DNA of 33,132 bases from Bacteroidota bacterium (GTDB taxonomy: Bacteria > Bacteroidota > Bacteroidia > UBA7662). Shown here piece by piece: positions 16,446-24,014 of the stretch. The position numbers and the translations under genes are program-made. Each line of letters starts with the position of its first letter. The stretch's first letter is position 1. The notes below the pieces were generated by a model. The model made no database searches, was not told the origin of the DNA, and saw only the letters and a program-made list of their open reading frames with translations. The stretch lies in assembly GCA_005799025.1 (NCBI GenBank), contig SYHX01000021.1, positions 1 to 33,132 on the forward strand, given 5' to 3'.

Positions 16446-17123
16446 TTACTGATCCAGATGGACGGGGCCAATTTGCTGCATAAGGCGTTGGATTTTGGAC
16501 GCCCTCCGTCGCATATAGGGGCTAGGTTTACCCGGATTTCTTTGACGTGGGTTGGGAAAGGCGGCTACAATCAATGCTGCCTGACCTTTACTCAAATTCG
16601 CAGCTGATTCATTGAAATAAGTCTGTGATGCGGCTTCAGCACCGTAAATGCCGGGACCCATTTCGATGCAGTTGAGGTAAACTTCCATGATTCGCCTCTT
16701 GGACCAAAGCAATTCAATCGTCAAAGTGAAGTAAGCCTCAAGGGCTTTTCTCAAATAATTACGAGCGGGCCATAGGAATACATTTTTGGCAGTTTGCTGA
16801 GATATAGTGGATCCACCAAGAATGCGTTTATTGCCTTTTTGATTTCTTTTATAGGCTTTTTGTAGGGCCTCAAAATCAAAGCCATGGTGTTCCATAAAAT
16901 GTTGGTCCTCGGTAGCAACGGCCGCTTGGATCAGTTTGGGGGATATTTGTTCCAAAGGCACCCAATCCCGATTCCACCGATATACCTGACCCTCCTGCGG
17001 TCCCTCCAGCAGTCGTATACACATCAAAGGGGTAAAAGGTACGGGGACCCAACGGTAGAGCAGGGTCAATGCCAATGAGGCCAGCCATAAACCCAAGAAA
17101 AATTTGAGAATTTTACGAATCAT
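16446..17123 (-). CDS. mtgA: Monofunctional peptidoglycan transglycosylase
   Basis: The 225 residues are a GT51 transglycosylase that polymerises lipid II into glycan strands, without a transpeptidase domain. An N-terminal TM anchor (IRKILKFFLGLWLASLALTLL) leads to the catalytic domain. Motif 1 is ATEDQHFMEHHGFD with catalytic Glu72; motif 2 is GGSTISQQTAKN; motif 3 is KRRIMEVYLNCIEMGPGIYG, whose Glu is the second catalytic acid; and AALIVAAFPNPRQRNP follows. The length is usual for MtgA. It is the first gene of the minus-strand operon with the LptF/LptG-type permease and the EamA transporter, so the operon concerns envelope building. Confidence 0.95.
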   Translation of the reverse strand: MIRKILKFFLGLWLASLALTLLYRWVPVPFTPLMCIRLLEGPQEGQVYRWNRDWVPLEQISPKLIQAAVATEDQHFMEHHGFDFEALQKAYKRNQKGNKRILGGSTISQQTAKNVFLWPARNYLRKALEAYFTLTIELLWSKRRIMEVYLNCIEMGPGIYGAEAASQTYFNESAANLSKGQAALIVAAFPNPRQRNPGKPSPYMRRRASKIQRLMQQIGPVHLDQ

Positions 17124-17285
17124 ACTTTATCAAATCATCAAGATCCGTGGCCGCCTTAGTTTGATGCTCCACATGAGCCCAAAGATGCACTGCTTCTTAA
17201 ACAAATCCAACATGATACTTGTTCCCTAAATAATCAAATAATTGCTTTTAAGGTTCAAATTACCATCATAACCTCATTCTTTGTA
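17124..17285. promoter_or_regulatory. Divergent intergenic region between mtgA and gpx
   Basis: These 162 AT-rich non-coding bases separate two divergent operons and should hold both promoters. On the minus strand TTG (17210-17208), 20 bases, then CATCTTTG (17187-17180) is one base off the Bacteroidota consensus and would leave a leader of about 50 bases for mtgA. On the plus strand ATTCTTTG (17276-17283) abuts the TTG start of gpx, too close to serve a leadered message from that start. I see no clear better element. Confidence 0.45.
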
Positions 17286-17882
17286 TTGAAATTCTGCTCC
17301 TTTATCCCGTCGCTTCTCAATTTCTTTCTGTTAAGTCCTCTTATTGCTTGCTCCTCATTGGAGTCTAGGCCTTTGGAGTGTTCAAAGACTCAATCCGATT
17401 CCCTCATGAATTTCTACGACTTACAAGCCAAAGACCTTCTAGGTCAAACGATTTCGTTTAGTCAGTTTCGAGGGAAGAAGGTCCTTTTGGTCAATACGGC
17501 CTCGGAATGCGGTTTCACCCCTCAATTGGCCGAACTCCAGAAACTTCAAGAACAATACCAAAACCGCCTTGTAGTGGTCGGCATCCCCACCAACGACTTC
17601 GGAGGCCAAGAGCCCCTTGGTAATTCCGAGATCGGGGCTTTTTGTGCGAAAAACTACGGTGTTAATTTCATAATCTTGGCCAAGGGTACTACCCGTGGTT
17701 CAAGCAAGCATCAGGTCTTCCGATGGCTCACCACCCGCAGCATCAACGGGGTTTCATCATCACGTATTTGGTGGAATTTCCAAAAATACCTGGTTGATGA
17801 ACAAGGTCAATTGATGAATTGGTATTTGCCCACCACGCCCCCATTGGCTTCAAGATTGCTTCGAAAAATCGAAGGGAGATGA
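17286..17882 (+). CDS. Lipoprotein glutathione peroxidase-family protein
   Basis: The 198 residues reduce hydroperoxides with a thiol donor; in bacteria this is usually thioredoxin rather than glutathione. The N-terminus from a TTG start is a lipoprotein signal: hydrophobic core FFLLSPL then lipobox LIAC with Cys22. The catalytic domain starts at MNFYDLQAKD (41) and shows peroxidatic Cys75 in NTASECGFTPQ, Gln108 in FGGQEP and Trp-Asn in WWNFQKYLVD: the Cys-type (not selenocysteine) catalytic set. The TTG start is supported by the lipobox. ATG 17406 (Met41) would instead give a cytosolic enzyme. The stop TGA overlaps the ATG of crtW by 4 bases (ATGA), so translation is probably coupled. It likely sits in the envelope facing the periplasm. 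Confidence 0.9.
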   Translation: MKFCSFIPSLLNFFLLSPLIACSSLESRPLECSKTQSDSLMNFYDLQAKDLLGQTISFSQFRGKKVLLVNTASECGFTPQLAELQKLQEQYQNRLVVVGIPTNDFGGQEPLGNSEIGAFCAKNYGVNFIILAKGTTRGSSKHQVFRWLTTRSINGVSSSRIWWNFQKYLVDEQGQLMNWYLPTTPPLASRLLRKIEGR

Positions 17883-18640
17883 TCAGTGTTGCCTCCTTTG
17901 TAGGCCATCAGCCCAATTTCAAAGCGTTGGTGAATCGTCGTCTTCGTAGAGGTTGGGGATTAGGATTTGCAATGTTGATTATGCTAACTTGGTTAGGGAC
18001 TCTGGTTGCGGCGTGTTCAATGTCTTGGTCTTGGCAGAACCCATGGTTGTACGTCGCGATGGCCTGCCAAACCTTCCTCTTTACCGGATTATTCATTACC
18101 GCTCATGACGCTATGCATGGCACGGTTTCTTTGAATCCAATACTCAATAAGTGGATAGGGAGGATTTGCCTTTGGGTCTTTGCGTTTAATTCCTGGAACA
18201 GAATGTTACCCGATCATCATCGCCACCATCGCTTCGTAGGAACCGAAGCGGATCCTGACTTTGGTCCGCCTCGTTTTTGGGTATGGTTCTTTGGCTTTGT
18301 TTCTCACTATGTGCGTTGGTATCAAATTCTTTTCTGTGCGATGCTATTTAATCTGCTTCAATGGTTTGGGATTCATGGCTCTTCCATGGTTCAGTTTTAC
18401 ATCATCCCTTCAGTTTTGAGTTTGCTCCAACTTTTTTATTTTGGAACTTTCCTGCCTCATTTTTCTGATTCTGAACGTGGGTTGGTACCGGATAATGCTC
18501 ATCGATCAAGGACCCAGCGGGCCAGACATCTTTGGGCCTTTGTGACCTGTTATTTTTTTGGCTACCATTGGGAGCATCACGAGGCCCCTGCCACTCCTTG
18601 GTGGATGTTGCCGTTAACCAAAAGTTCTACTTTTTCATGA
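17879..18640 (+). CDS. crtW: Beta-carotene ketolase CrtW-type
   Basis: This 253-residue membrane di-iron oxygenase of the fatty-acid-desaturase fold adds 4-keto groups to beta-ionone rings, making echinenone, canthaxanthin or, with a hydroxylase, astaxanthin. The His clusters are TAHDAMHG (76-80), HHRHHRFVGTEADPDFGPP (113-131), FGTFLPH (194) and FGYHWEHHEAP (230-234), which together are diagnostic of CrtW. At least four hydrophobic helices lie around them. I chose ATG 17879, overlapping the gpx stop, because homology begins here; an upstream in-frame start at 17819 only reads gpx in another frame. No crtB, crtI, crtY or crtZ is nearby, so the carotene must come from elsewhere in the genome. 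The end overlaps the receptor start by 4 bases. Confidence 0.9.
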   Translation: MISVASFVGHQPNFKALVNRRLRRGWGLGFAMLIMLTWLGTLVAACSMSWSWQNPWLYVAMACQTFLFTGLFITAHDAMHGTVSLNPILNKWIGRICLWVFAFNSWNRMLPDHHRHHRFVGTEADPDFGPPRFWVWFFGFVSHYVRWYQILFCAMLFNLLQWFGIHGSSMVQFYIIPSVLSLLQLFYFGTFLPHFSDSERGLVPDNAHRSRTQRARHLWAFVTCYFFGYHWEHHEAPATPWWMLPLTKSSTFS

Positions 18641-21129
18641 AATATCGTCCCTTTATTTTCATTGTTATTTACTCTTTCCTTTTGAGTTCTGCCCATGTTT
18701 GGGCCCAAAAAGGTAAAATTACAGGAAAGGTCAAAGATGCTCTAACAGGGCAGTTCATCCCATTTGCTAATGTAGTTATTCCCGGTACGACCCAAGGCAC
18801 CACGACCAATGACCAAGGTGTTTATTCCCTTGAACAGCTAGACAGGGGGTACTATAACATTACAGTTTCATTTCTAGGCTACAAGCCCAAAACCTTTTTT
18901 GAGATTCAAGTTAGTGATGCAAGGGTAGCTCTCTTGGATATTGAACTTGAAACAGATAGCAGATCGCTGCAAGCGGTGGAGGTACAGGCCTCGGCATTTT
19001 CGCGAACCGATGAAAGTCCTCTATCTCTCCGAAACATAGGCGTGGCTGAAATCCAACGAAATCCAGGAGGTAATCGGGATATATCCAAGGCGATCCAATC
19101 CTTGCCGGGTGTTTCGTCTGGGGTGAGCTTTCGTAACGATATCATCATTCGAGGGGGTGCACCGAACGAAAACCGATTTTATTTGGACGGGGTAGAGGTG
19201 CCTGTAATTAATCATTTTGCAACCCAGGGTAGCTCCGGTGGTCCTGTGGGTATAATTAATGTGGACATGATCCGTGAAGTTGATTTTTATTCTGGAGCTT
19301 TTCCAGCCAACCGGGGAAATGCATTGAGTTCTGTTTTTGAGTTCAAACAGAAAGACGCCCGCAGTGACAAAGCCGCCTTTCGTTCCATTGTGGGTGCCAG
19401 CGATATCGGCTTAATTGCCGAAGGTCCCTTGGGTTCCAAAACCACCTATATAGTTTCTGCACGGCGCAGTTACCTCCAATTTCTTTTCTCAGCCATTGGC
19501 TTACCCTTCCTGCCGACCTTCAATGGTTTTCAGGCTAAAGTCAAACACAAAATAGATGACAAAAACGAACTGTATTTTGTAGGTTTAGGTGCTATTGATC
19601 AATTTCAATTAAATACCTCCCTAAACCTTAGTTACGATCCTTTGCTTAATTCCAAAATCAAGTCTCTCTCTGACACAGAATTGGTGGATCAACAGCGGTA
19701 TATCTTGGGCTACCTCCCTGTGACCACTCAATGGAATTATACCAATGGATTGGTTTACAAACATTACGCCAAAACCGGTGTGATGACCTTCGTCCTGAGT
19801 CGCAATATGCTTAACAATGTTCAATATAAACGTTTGGGCAATAACAAAGACAGCGCTCTCCTTCAAGACTATGTCTCCCAAGAGAGCGATAACCGATTTC
19901 GTTTTGAGCATCAATTGCGTAGCCAATCCGGTTACAAAATCTCTTATGGATTGAGTTTGGAACGTTCGCGATATTTCGTACGCAATAGCTCCAAAGAATT
20001 GGTCGCCGACACCTCCAATCCGGCAAATCCACCTCAATTGGTGAGCAGATCTTTCGAGACCCTACTGCGGTTTAATCGTTGGGGCATTTTTGGCCAATTA
20101 TCTCGCTCATATTTCGGGGAATTGTTGGTTACATCCGCGGGGATTCGTTTGGACGGTTGCGATTGGGCCATCACTACTTCAAATATGTTGGAACAAATTT
20201 CACCACGGTTGTCATTGTCCTATAATTTTGCGCCTCGCTGGACCTTCAATGCCAATACTGGGATCTACAGTCAACTACCTGCCTATACCTTGTTGGGTTT
20301 TCGTAACTCCGCTGGGGACTTGCTCAACCGTAGCAACGGACTGAAATATATAAACAATGTGCAATTTGTGGCCGGGCTGGAGTACTTCGGAGGCAAAACA
20401 TTCAAGGCCACGCTGGAATCTTTCTACAAGGGGTATTCCAACGTTCCTGTTTTACAAGATCGTGGAATCAGCCTAGCCAACTTAGGGGCTGACTTTGGGA
20501 TTATTGGGAATGAGCCTGCTTTGTCGGTGGGTATTGGTAAAACCTATGGCCTGGAACTAATGCTTCAACAAAAACTCAACAAAGGTTTTTATGGAATCAT
20601 GGCTTTGACTTGGGTACGTTCACTTTTTGATAATCGACTTACATCAAATTCTGCCTTAAGCTCGGAATTGAAGCCATCGGCTTGGGATAATCGTTACCTG
20701 CTCACCCTTACGGGGGGTAAAATTTTCGCAAAGAATTGGGAGATTGGGGTTCGTTTTCGTTATGTGGGGGGGGCTCCGTTCACGCCGTTTGATTCGGTTT
20801 CCCTCAACAAAGCGAATTGGAATCAATTTGGCCGATCGACGTTGGATTTTAATCTCCTTAACAGCCAACGCAGTGGTGCCACCATGCAATTGGACCTGAG
20901 GATTGATCGTAAATGGGAATTCAAGGGTTGGGCGCTCAATCTGTATTTTGATATTCAAAACGCTCTAAATCAACAGACCTTGGGTCCTCCATTTTTGGTG
21001 GCTTCACGGGACAGGGCAACGGGTGCTTTGTTGACCGATCCTGACCAACCAGATCGTTACTTGGCCTCCGAGTTACCGAATACCGCTGGTCAATTGTTAC
21101 CTACTGTCGGTATCATTGTGGATTTTTAG
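18637..21129 (+). CDS. TonB-dependent outer-membrane receptor
   Basis: The 830 residues contain a signal peptide (1 to about 24, ending VWAQ), a carboxypeptidase-regulatory-like domain (about 26-110, GKVKDALTGQFIPFANVV), a plug domain (about 120-240, with SKAIQSLPGVSS and NDIIIRGGAPNENRFYLDGVEVP-type text) and a 22-stranded-type barrel ending in aromatic VGIIVDF. RYVGGAPFTPFD and NQQTLGPP are usual late-barrel motifs of this family. It has no SusD partner. It is shorter than SusC proteins and resembles receptors for siderophores, cobalamin or peptides, but the ligand is unknown. ATG 18637 overlaps the crtW stop (ATGA), giving coupled translation with gpx and crtW. Its last 17 bases overlap the HAD gene on the other strand. 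Confidence 0.92.
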   Translation: MKYRPFIFIVIYSFLLSSAHVWAQKGKITGKVKDALTGQFIPFANVVIPGTTQGTTTNDQGVYSLEQLDRGYYNITVSFLGYKPKTFFEIQVSDARVALLDIELETDSRSLQAVEVQASAFSRTDESPLSLRNIGVAEIQRNPGGNRDISKAIQSLPGVSSGVSFRNDIIIRGGAPNENRFYLDGVEVPVINHFATQGSSGGPVGIINVDMIREVDFYSGAFPANRGNALSSVFEFKQKDARSDKAAFRSIVGASDIGLIAEGPLGSKTTYIVSARRSYLQFLFSAIGLPFLPTFNGFQAKVKHKIDDKNELYFVGLGAIDQFQLNTSLNLSYDPLLNSKIKSLSDTELVDQQRYILGYLPVTTQWNYTNGLVYKHYAKTGVMTFVLSRNMLNNVQYKRLGNNKDSALLQDYVSQESDNRFRFEHQLRSQSGYKISYGLSLERSRYFVRNSSKELVADTSNPANPPQLVSRSFETLLRFNRWGIFGQLSRSYFGELLVTSAGIRLDGCDWAITTSNMLEQISPRLSLSYNFAPRWTFNANTGIYSQLPAYTLLGFRNSAGDLLNRSNGLKYINNVQFVAGLEYFGGKTFKATLESFYKGYSNVPVLQDRGISLANLGADFGIIGNEPALSVGIGKTYGLELMLQQKLNKGFYGIMALTWVRSLFDNRLTSNSALSSELKPSAWDNRYLLTLTGGKIFAKNWEIGVRFRYVGGAPFTPFDSVSLNKANWNQFGRSTLDFNLLNSQRSGATMQLDLRIDRKWEFKGWALNLYFDIQNALNQQTLGPPFLVASRDRATGALLTDPDQPDRYLASELPNTAGQLLPTVGIIVDF

Positions 21130-21493
21130 GGGGGCGGTTCCAAGGGCTGAAAATTTGAGTCTCTTGAAGGGTGGTTTTCCAGTCCCCTCTAAAGGTCAAG
21201 GCACGGTCGTCGATATACACGTCGGCCATTGGCTTTCCAAAGTTCCAGATACGATCGTAGGGGATACCGTGATGATCAAGCCATGTTTTCATCGCTTGAT
21301 CCTGTGCCTTTTCTTGATCCTTGTGGTATAATTTGTTACTTCTGGTGGAGAAGATATAGATTTTCCAGCCCATATTTTTCATGGCTTGTAAGGCTTCGCG
21401 GCTACCATCCACGGGTTGGTCGTAAATATGTCCATCTTTCCAGCCTTCGCTGTATCGGTGCAGGACTCCGTCAAAATCGATCGCTACAGTCAT
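21113..21493 (-). CDS. Small HAD-superfamily hydrolase
   Basis: This 126-residue Rossmannoid HAD phosphatase keeps the catalytic set: Asp6 and Asp8 in DFDGVLH, Thr/Ser at 49-50 in FSTRSN, Lys87 in FGKPMADVYIDD, and Asp95/Asp96. There is no cap domain, so macromolecules or small phosphates could both be substrates; relatives are annotated as hydrolase or NT5C-like. I chose ATG 21493 because the fold begins 3 residues later. An extension to 21553 adds only a low-complexity Pro/Ser stretch. The stop codon lies within the receptor gene on the opposite strand. Confidence 0.85.
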   Translation of the reverse strand: MTVAIDFDGVLHRYSEGWKDGHIYDQPVDGSREALQAMKNMGWKIYIFSTRSNKLYHKDQEKAQDQAMKTWLDHHGIPYDRIWNFGKPMADVYIDDRALTFRGDWKTTLQETQIFSPWNRPPKNPQ

Positions 21494-21563
21494 GTTGGTG
21501 GGGTATTTTGAGGGTGAAGGCTCAGGGCTTGACCCTCTCTGTCCATGTTGCACGAAGATAGGA

Positions 21564-21594
21564 TTGAAGCAACCTCGTTCGAATTGTATCTTAG
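21564..21594 (+). promoter_or_regulatory. Candidate promoter for the VIT1-type transporter gene
   Basis: TTG at 21564-21566, 20 bases, then TATCTTAG at 21587-21594, one base off the Bacteroidota -7 box. Transcription would start near 21600, at or past the TTG used as the longest start. If this is right, the true start is further in, for example TTG 21637. Confidence 0.35.
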
Positions 21595-21597
21595 TCC

Positions 21598-22437
21598 TTG
21601 ATTATCAAATTTACAGACCGTTCCCAAAATTCCCTTTTGAGTAAGAAAGTCGATACATCCCGATCAGGGCATCCGCCTCACCATCAACACGAAACCTCCT
21701 TGCACGGCACGGATACTGGCCTCCCTTTGTCCGTTTCGAGGTACATGGGTGAATTGGTATACGGCGGTATTGACGGCTCGGTCACCACTTTTGCCGTGGT
21801 ATCCGCTGCAGCGGGAGCAGGGCTGTCCACGGCGGTCGTTTTAATCTTGGGTTTGGCTAACCTTATTGCGGATGGTTTCGCAATGAGTGTGGGTGCCTAT
21901 CTCAGCAAGCAAACCGAGCGGGACAATTATCGCAAGCATCGTGAAATTGAGGCTTGGGAAGTCGATCATTTGCCCGAGAAGGAACGTGACGAAATACGGG
22001 AAATTTACAGTGGAAAGGGTTTCGAAGGAGAGCTTTTGGAGAGAGTCGTAGATACCATCACGGCGGACAAAGAGCGTTGGATTGATGTCATGATGAAGGA
22101 AGAATTGGAAATGGTAGAAGATACCCGATCCCCCTTGGCATCCGGTGCAGCCACCTTTGCTTCCTTTGTGGTGGTAGGTATCATTCCTTTGCTTGCCTTT
22201 GTGGTGCATGCCTTTTGGAACCCCTCAGGTCTTCACCAATCCGCCCCCCTACCTTTGTTTTGGATAGCGGCATCGATGACCTCGGTAGGTTTTGTGGTCA
22301 TTGGTTGGATGAAGTCTAGGGTAACGAATGTGACCCCGTGGCGCGGAATGCTGGAGACTTTAGTTTTGGGTTCAGTTGCTGCAACGTTATCCTTTGTTGC
22401 GGGATTTCTCCTCGAAAAGTGGCTTGGTGCTTTCTAG
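21598..22437 (+). CDS. VIT1/CCC1-family metal transporter
   Basis: Up to 279 residues of the vacuolar iron transporter family, which moves Fe(II) or Mn(II) out of the cytosol in antiport with protons. Membrane helices lie at about 52-75 (GELVYGGIDGSVTTFAVVSA), 78-105 (LILGLANLIADGFAMSVGAYLS), 180-205, 220-240 and 255-277. Between helices 2 and 3 is the Glu-rich cytosolic metal-binding domain (about 110-175; EKERDEIREIYSGKGFEGELLERVV, then KEELEMVED), as in the plant and yeast proteins. The N-terminal 45 residues before the first helix are His-rich (GHPPHHQHETSLHG). The start is uncertain: TTG 21598 is the longest form, TTG 21637 fits the likely promoter better, and ATG 21748 would lose the N-terminus. 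Confidence 0.88.
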   Translation: MIIKFTDRSQNSLLSKKVDTSRSGHPPHHQHETSLHGTDTGLPLSVSRYMGELVYGGIDGSVTTFAVVSAAAGAGLSTAVVLILGLANLIADGFAMSVGAYLSKQTERDNYRKHREIEAWEVDHLPEKERDEIREIYSGKGFEGELLERVVDTITADKERWIDVMMKEELEMVEDTRSPLASGAATFASFVVVGIIPLLAFVVHAFWNPSGLHQSAPLPLFWIAASMTSVGFVVIGWMKSRVTNVTPWRGMLETLVLGSVAATLSFVAGFLLEKWLGAF

Positions 22438-22466
22438 TTTATCAATAATTTAACCAAAGATATTAA

Positions 22467-24014
22467 ATGGACATGATTCCTGAAATTAAGTTCTCCAAGG
22501 CTCCCGCATCAGCAGCTATCGCCAAGGTATACATGGATCTTGCCTCGCTAAAAGCATCATCCTTACCTGCGGATTGGCTTAAGGTTATGGAGCATCACGG
22601 TTATCCTGAAGGTGAATGGATTCAAGTAGCCCTCGCTCCCGGGGCGGTGTGGCTTTATACTACCCGCCAAACGGCAACTCGTTATGGGATCGACGGGGAA
22701 CACATAGCGATGGAAGAATTTCGAAAGGCTGGTTTTCGTTTGGAACGCCTTTGTAAAGCACACAAAATTAAGAGCCTTCAAACCGAGTTTCATCCATCCC
22801 AACCCAAGGGACATGAGGCCCTCTTGGAAGGGTTGATGTTGAGTTCATATCGCTTTGATCGCTACCTTAAATCTTCCAAATCAACTGCACACCGCAAAGG
22901 ATCACCTGAAAAGGATTCGAAATCATTTTCTGTTCATCCCTTAAATCTCTCGAAAGAAACAACCTCGGAACTCGTCGAACTATGTCGTGCTGTATATATA
23001 GCAAGGGATTTGGTAAATGAACCTCAATCTGTTTTGGGGGCGGTGGAATTGGCGCAGGCTTTCAAAGCCATGGGTAAAGATTCCGGATTCAAAGTAAAGG
23101 TTTGGAATAAGGCTCGCATTGAGGAAGAGGGTATGGGTGGAATTATGGCCGTAAATCGTGGATCGGTTCGACCACCAACCTTTACCATCATGGAGTATAA
23201 ACCAGCGGGCGCGGTCAATAAACAGCCTATCTTATTGGTCGGTAAAGGGGTGGTTTATGATACCGGAGGTCTTAGCCTCAAGCCCACTCCCGGCAGCATG
23301 GATTCGATGAAATGTGATATGGCGGGTGCAGCCGCTGTGGGTGCGACCATGCAAGCAATAGCCAAAAACCGATTACCGGTTTACGTGATTGCCTTGGTAC
23401 CCGCTACAGATAACCGTCCAGGAGGCGATGCCTATGCCCCGGGAGATATCATTCGAATTTCGGATGGTACCACGGTGGAGGTTTTGAATACTGATGCGGA
23501 GGGTCGTTTGATTTTGGCGGATGCTCTGCATTATGCCAAACGCTTCAAGCCTGAATTGGTCGTGGATCTGGCCACCCTAACAGGCTCTGCGGTGATGGCT
23601 TTAAGTTCACATGCTACACCTTGCATGGGAACAGCTGATCGCGCCCAGGTGCAAGCAATGGTCGATGCAGGATTTCGTTGTTATGAGAGGCTCGTTCCCA
23701 TACCTATCTGGGAAGAGTACGGTGAAATGATCAAAACATCCGTGGCGGATCTCAAGAATATTGGGGGCAGGGAAGCAGGCGCGATCACTGCTGCTAAATT
23801 CCTCGAGCATTTCACGAATTACCCTTGGTTGCATTTGGATATAGCTGGTCCAGCCTTTCTTGATGGCGAAAGTACCTACCGCGGTAAACATGGTACAGGA
23901 CATGGGGTTCGTCTTCTGTACGCCTACTTGCGCTATCGGGCCATGTTGCCCAAGCCTCCTGTCCAAGCGGCTGGTTCTCGTTCCTCCTCCAAATTCAACA
24001 GAAAATCACAATGA
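22467..24014 (+). CDS. pepA: Leucyl aminopeptidase, M17 family
   Basis: The 515 residues make an M17 two-metal aminopeptidase, normally a cytosolic hexamer that removes N-terminal residues from peptides. The C-terminal catalytic domain shows VGKGVVYDTGGLSLKP (metal Lys and Asp), MKCDMAGAAAV (Asp) and the signature NTDAEGRLILADAL at 341-354 with Asp343 and Glu345, followed by DLATLTGSA. The N-terminal regulatory domain (about 1-180) is less conserved, as is usual. No signal peptide is seen. The stop overlaps the ATG of pdxA by 4 bases, so the two genes are co-translated. Gene symbol follows E. coli usage. Confidence 0.95.
   Translation: MDMIPEIKFSKAPASAAIAKVYMDLASLKASSLPADWLKVMEHHGYPEGEWIQVALAPGAVWLYTTRQTATRYGIDGEHIAMEEFRKAGFRLERLCKAHKIKSLQTEFHPSQPKGHEALLEGLMLSSYRFDRYLKSSKSTAHRKGSPEKDSKSFSVHPLNLSKETTSELVELCRAVYIARDLVNEPQSVLGAVELAQAFKAMGKDSGFKVKVWNKARIEEEGMGGIMAVNRGSVRPPTFTIMEYKPAGAVNKQPILLVGKGVVYDTGGLSLKPTPGSMDSMKCDMAGAAAVGATMQAIAKNRLPVYVIALVPATDNRPGGDAYAPGDIIRISDGTTVEVLNTDAEGRLILADALHYAKRFKPELVVDLATLTGSAVMALSSHATPCMGTADRAQVQAMVDAGFRCYERLVPIPIWEEYGEMIKTSVADLKNIGGREAGAITAAKFLEHFTNYPWLHLDIAGPAFLDGESTYRGKHGTGHGVRLLYAYLRYRAMLPKPPVQAAGSRSSSKFNRKSQ

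Noticed and set aside
19621-20037. Minus-strand open frame of 138 codons inside the receptor gene
   Set aside because: It is a shadow of the conserved receptor barrel, with no start context and no domain.
20766-20773. Run of eight G in the receptor gene, as a possible phase-variation tract
   Set aside because: It encodes the conserved VGGA barrel motif late in the gene and is short for slippage; chance plus codon choice explains it.
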